Assembly: GCA_964412385.1 (NCBI GenBank)
Contig: CAYPOV010000019.1
Coordinates: forward strand, 1 to 25,338
DNA length: 25,338 nt
Reading direction: 5' to 3'
Origin: JBGSYN01 sp964412385
Lineage (GTDB): Bacteria; Pseudomonadota; Alphaproteobacteria; Geminicoccales; Geminicoccaceae
Below are positions 22,814 through 25,338 of this stretch, piece by piece (the stretch's first letter is position 1; each line of letters begins with the position of its first letter). Under the pieces are notes generated by a model, which saw nothing but the letters and a program-made list of their open reading frames with translations, had not been told where the DNA came from and searched no databases. The translations under genes were made by a program, and so were the position numbers.

Positions 22814-24001
22814 ATGGCAGGCGTGACACTCGATGGACTAACCAAACGATATGGCGGCAGTGCTCTCGTCGCAGTCGATGATCTTACGATCGATATCGAA
22901 GACGGCGAGTTTCTGGTCCTCGTCGGCCCTTCAGGGTGCGGGAAGTCGACTGCGTTGCGGATGATCGCCGGGCTCGAAGAGATCACTGACGGTGCGGTTT
23001 GGATCGGTGACGAGTTCGTCAACGACGTCCATCCGAAGGATCGCGACGTCGCGATGGTTTTTCAGAATTACGCCCTTTACCCGCATATGTCGGTCTTCAC
23101 CAACATCGCTTTTCCTCTGCAAATCGCGAAGCTGCCGAGGGCCGAAATCCGCGAGCGCGTTCACGAGGCAGCACAATTGCTGCAGTTGCAGGACTTCCTC
23201 AAGCGCCGTCCTGGTCAGCTCTCGGGCGGTCAGCGCCAACGTGTTGCCATGGGCCGAGCTATCGTGCGCAACCCGGCCGTGTTTTTGATGGACGAACCCC
23301 TGTCAAATCTCGATGCTAAGCTCAGGGTGCAAATGCGCTCCGAGATCCACCGTTTGCAGCGACGCCTTGGTACAACGACCATCTATGTCACCCATGACCA
23401 AGTCGAGGCGATGACCATGGGTGACCGCGTCGCCTTACTGAAAGACGGAATATTGCAACAGGTGGACGATCCGAGCACGCTCTACAACAAACCAGCCAAC
23501 ACGTTTGTGGCGACATTCATCGGATCGCCGTCGATGAACGTGTTGCACGCAAAACTGGGAGAATATAATTCAGAAGGTAGCGAGCTTGTTTTGGGAAGCC
23601 AAAAGTTGCGTCTTCCTTCCATGGTATTCGAGAAGTATTCAGAACTTGGGAAATATGCAAATAAACCTGTGATCGTGGGGATCAGGCCTGAAGACCTAGA
23701 AGACGTCAGCGTGGCACAGGCGTCACATTCCAGCTCACGGCTCCGATCAAAGGCTGAACTCGTAGAATCACTCGGTGCGGACCAAATCGTCCATTTCGAG
23801 TTTGACGCGCCACATGTGGAGATCGTCGATCCGGATCTGTTGGTCGACATCGCCGCTCCTGAAAACCAAACTGGCGATCTATGCGTGGCACGTTTCAGTG
23901 CCAAAAGGATGATCCGTAGCGGTGATCCGATTGAACTTGTTGTCGATGCCGAGCGACTGCACTTCTTTGATCCAAAAAGCGGTCAATCAATTTTTCGTTG
24001 A
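22814..24001 (+). CDS. Carbohydrate ABC transporter ATP-binding protein, MalK/UgpC type
   Basis: The 395-residue ATPase powers the transporter. It shows Walker A (GPSGCGKST, residues ~38-46), the Q-loop (VFQNYALYPHMSVFTNI), the signature LSGGQRQR, Walker B (AVFLMDEPLSNLDAKLR) and the switch His in YVTHDQVEAMTMGDRV. A C-terminal OB/TOBE regulatory domain follows (~240-395; IVGIRPEDLEDV), as in MalK proteins that can bind regulators. Around 23540-23760 the coding sequence is noticeably richer in A and T than the upstream ATPase domain, although the frame is intact and ends normally. A stable hairpin lies ~37 bases after the stop. Confidence 0.94.
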   Translation: MAGVTLDGLTKRYGGSALVAVDDLTIDIEDGEFLVLVGPSGCGKSTALRMIAGLEEITDGAVWIGDEFVNDVHPKDRDVAMVFQNYALYPHMSVFTNIAFPLQIAKLPRAEIRERVHEAAQLLQLQDFLKRRPGQLSGGQRQRVAMGRAIVRNPAVFLMDEPLSNLDAKLRVQMRSEIHRLQRRLGTTTIYVTHDQVEAMTMGDRVALLKDGILQQVDDPSTLYNKPANTFVATFIGSPSMNVLHAKLGEYNSEGSELVLGSQKLRLPSMVFEKYSELGKYANKPVIVGIRPEDLEDVSVAQASHSSSRLRSKAELVESLGADQIVHFEFDAPHVEIVDPDLLVDIAAPENQTGDLCVARFSAKRMIRSGDPIELVVDAERLHFFDPKSGQSIFR

Positions 24002-24038
24002 GACCGGCTAGACCCAGAGAAAAGCAAATCCAAACGAC

Positions 24039-24088
24039 GGCTCTGTTTCTGTAATGGGTCAACGGTGATCCTTTATAGAGACAGAGCC
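24039..24088 (+). terminator. Strong 16-bp hairpin after the ABC operon (terminator or mobile-element end)
   Basis: GGCTCTGTTTCTGTAA (24039-24054) pairs with TTATAGAGACAGAGCC (24073-24088) over 16 base pairs including two G-U pairs, with an 18-base loop. The wobble pairs are formed only in plus-strand RNA, which suits a transcript end for the ABC operon. There is no T-run after the stem. Because a truncated IS5-type transposase lies downstream, the arms could instead be terminal inverted repeats of a mobile element. Confidence 0.5.
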
Positions 24089-24205
24089 GATCAGTGTCCT
24101 AGACGCTTGCTCTACGAGCACTCACCTTGGGCCGGCCAAAACTAATTCGATGCACCAATGTCTTCGGCCGCGATAGAGGCCTCTCCGAGTAGTTCTTTAG
24201 GCTCT

Positions 24206-24580
24206 TCAGAAGGTTTCGAGATCGAAGGTGAGTGGTTGGGCGGTGGGTTCGTCAAGGATGATGAGTTTTGGATGGGTAATCGCGGCCAGGGGTTCGTGCT
24301 CATGCGAGATCCCGAGATTGTGGCCGGTCTCGGCGTTGATCTGAAACGGGTTGTTGGGATCCGAAACAGTCAGGGACCGGCGGACGAGGTTGTCGACCAT
24401 TAAGGGCTCGTTTTCGGCCGCGGGATCCGACATGGTGAAGTCGAAGCGGTCTGCCGTAGAAGCGTCGGCGATTTTGTGGGTGAATCGGACGAAGACGAAT
24501 TCGGCTGTGTTAACTCCGGGGTCGCTATCGTTGGGGTTGGTGTAGTCTGGGGTGGTGACAGGTATTCGGCGTGTCGGCAT
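24206..24580 (-). CDS. Hypothetical protein, 124 residues
   Basis: No family is recognised. The frame has a good ribosome binding site (GAGGAG, 7 bases before the ATG at 24580), and its codons mostly end in C or G like the real genes of the window, so it is probably expressed. The protein starts MPTRRIPVTTPDYTNPNDSD and continues EFVFVRFTHKIADASTADRF. It has several Asp/Asn/Pro-rich turns and the segments VSDPNNPFQINAETGHNLGI and HPKLIILDEPTAQPLTF. It is hydrophilic and acidic, without a signal peptide or membrane segment. The LILDEPT string resembles an ABC Walker B by chance only; no Walker A is present. It lies between the hairpin and a transposase remnant, so it may be accessory DNA. Confidence 0.5.
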   Translation of the reverse strand: MPTRRIPVTTPDYTNPNDSDPGVNTAEFVFVRFTHKIADASTADRFDFTMSDPAAENEPLMVDNLVRRSLTVSDPNNPFQINAETGHNLGISHEHEPLAAITHPKLIILDEPTAQPLTFDLETF

Positions 24581-24770
24581 AGGGATTCTCCTCGAGCCCA
24601 CCTTAGGCAGTTGATGGCGCGATCTTGGGGCAGTGCGGCTCCAGTCGCTGTGATCTTCCTCACCGGAGCCGAAACATTTGCCAACGAGGGCGGGTTCGGA
24701 TTTCCTCAATTGAGCCCGAATTACCCACCTGATCCGGTTGAAATCAACGATGAGTGCAGTTTTCGCTGAG

Positions 24771-25088
24771 TTCCCAATGGTCGACACGGCCTACCGCAGC
24801 AAGAAGAACGAGACACTGCTCGAAAGCCGCATGCTGGTTGGCCACATCCATCACAAAAAACCGTACGGCGTGCCGATGCCGGCTCGAACTGCTCGGGCTA
24901 ACGCCAGGAAGTCGGCCGCGCGCTCGCATGTCGAGCACATCTTCGCTGAGCAAAAAGCCCGAATGGGATTATTTGTGCGCACCATCGACCTGGCACGGGC
25001 GACCACTAAGATCGGCATCGCCAATCTCAACTACAATATGCGCCGCCTGATCTGGCTGGATTGGCCGTTCCTGCCTTGCCATTTTTGA
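24771..25088 (+). pseudogene. IS5-family transposase, C-terminal remnant
   Basis: About 105 residues match the C-terminal third of IS5-type DDE transposases: VDTAYRSKKNETLLESRMLV, HHKKPYGVPMPARTARANAR, then RSHVEHIFAEQKARMGLFVR with the R-x3-E-x6-K signature intact, and IGIANLNYNMRRLIWLDW to the stop. The N-terminal two thirds, including the first two catalytic Asp residues, are missing; sequence upstream of ~24771 does not continue the similarity, so the gene is inactive. The TGA stop overlaps a GAGCC that could be the outer edge of the right inverted repeat (ending ~25091), sharing GGCTC with the hairpin arm at 24039. Confidence 0.8.
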
Positions 25089-25124
25089 GCCTTGATCACC
25101 CTATACCTGAATTTGAGTTGATCA

Positions 25125-25310
25125 ATGATGGTGCCAGAGTTTTCCTCGATGGCCCATTACGTCGAACGTCTAGGCGATCGCGAACTCTGGCGAGCCTGTC
25201 TCGACGCTGTCATGGAAGAGCAGGGCTTGCAGCAGCCCGGTGCCGAGATTTTGCCCGGTGTGGGTGCGCCCTTACCCACCTTTGTCGTGGGCGACATAGT
25301 CGACAAATAG
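25125..25310 (+). CDS. Short ORF of unknown function near the window end
   Basis: This 61-residue frame includes MAHYVERLGDRELWRACLDA and ends LPTFVVGDIVDK. Codons resemble the neighbouring genes, but no family is recognised and there is no clear ribosome binding site at ATG 25125, 25128 or 25149. It could be a small gene, the tail of a disrupted gene next to the transposase remnant, or a chance frame. Nothing else is seen in the final 250 bases. Confidence 0.25.
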   Translation: MMVPEFSSMAHYVERLGDRELWRACLDAVMEEQGLQQPGAEILPGVGAPLPTFVVGDIVDK

Positions 25311-25338
25311 TACGGCTAACGTGCTCGATGGCAGCAAA

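Overview
The window looks like chromosomal DNA of a flagellated alphaproteobacterium. The main evidence is a CtrA-type response regulator divergent from fliI-fliJ, a perfect TTAA-N7-TTAA CtrA box between them, and a ferredoxin reductase/ferredoxin pair of alphaproteobacterial type. Gene density, GC level and codon use are similar through most of the window. The first ~230 bases and parts of the right-hand 1.3 kb stand apart, and the sequence probably comes from an assembled (metagenomic?) contig with a chimeric left end.

Layout. Bases 1-~230 carry a very GC-rich minus-strand fragment of a SufB/SufD-family protein fused abruptly to a 5'-truncated flgL (plus). Next come fliW, a TPR/GT41 O-GlcNAc-transferase-like protein and a small SAM methyltransferase (1134-4308), packed head to tail; this looks like a flagellin assembly and glycosylation module. 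Bases 4345-7276 (minus) encode a TPR+SPOR envelope protein, the 23S rRNA methyltransferase RlmE and a short Ppx/GppA phosphatase. A ferredoxin-NADP reductase and 2Fe-2S ferredoxin pair follows (plus, 7524-8922), then fliJ-like and fliI (minus). ctrA (plus, 11052-11786) has an in-frame TGA at codon 207, just before its conserved DNA-binding hairpin. A hairpin, yggT (minus) and a tRNA-Ala(CGC) gene close this core section.

Bases 12627-13934 hold no convincing intact gene, only a possible gene remnant and a short direct repeat. From 13935 to 24001 lies a catabolic and transport locus. On the minus strand are an RraA-like aldolase, a CitE/HpcH-like CoA-ester lyase and a CaiB-type CoA transferase. 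A cytoplasmic apiosidase-like (DUF5060/DUF4038) glycoside hydrolase is on the plus strand, a second RraA-like protein is on the minus strand, and a four-gene carbohydrate ABC transporter runs divergently from it. Together these suggest import of a glycoside or oligosaccharide, intracellular hydrolysis, and aldol or CoA-ester cleavage of a carboxylic acid product. The substrate cannot be read from the sequence.

The right end (24002-25338) is a scar region: a strong 50-base hairpin, a small unrecognised gene with a good ribosome binding site, a truncated IS5-family transposase, and a short ORF of unknown status.

The most noteworthy observations are the ctrA nonsense codon, the CtrA box beside it, the fliW-OGT-methyltransferase cassette, and the unusual two-RraA/CitE/CaiB/glycosidase/ABC locus. 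All assignments come from reading motifs by eye; no database search was run.
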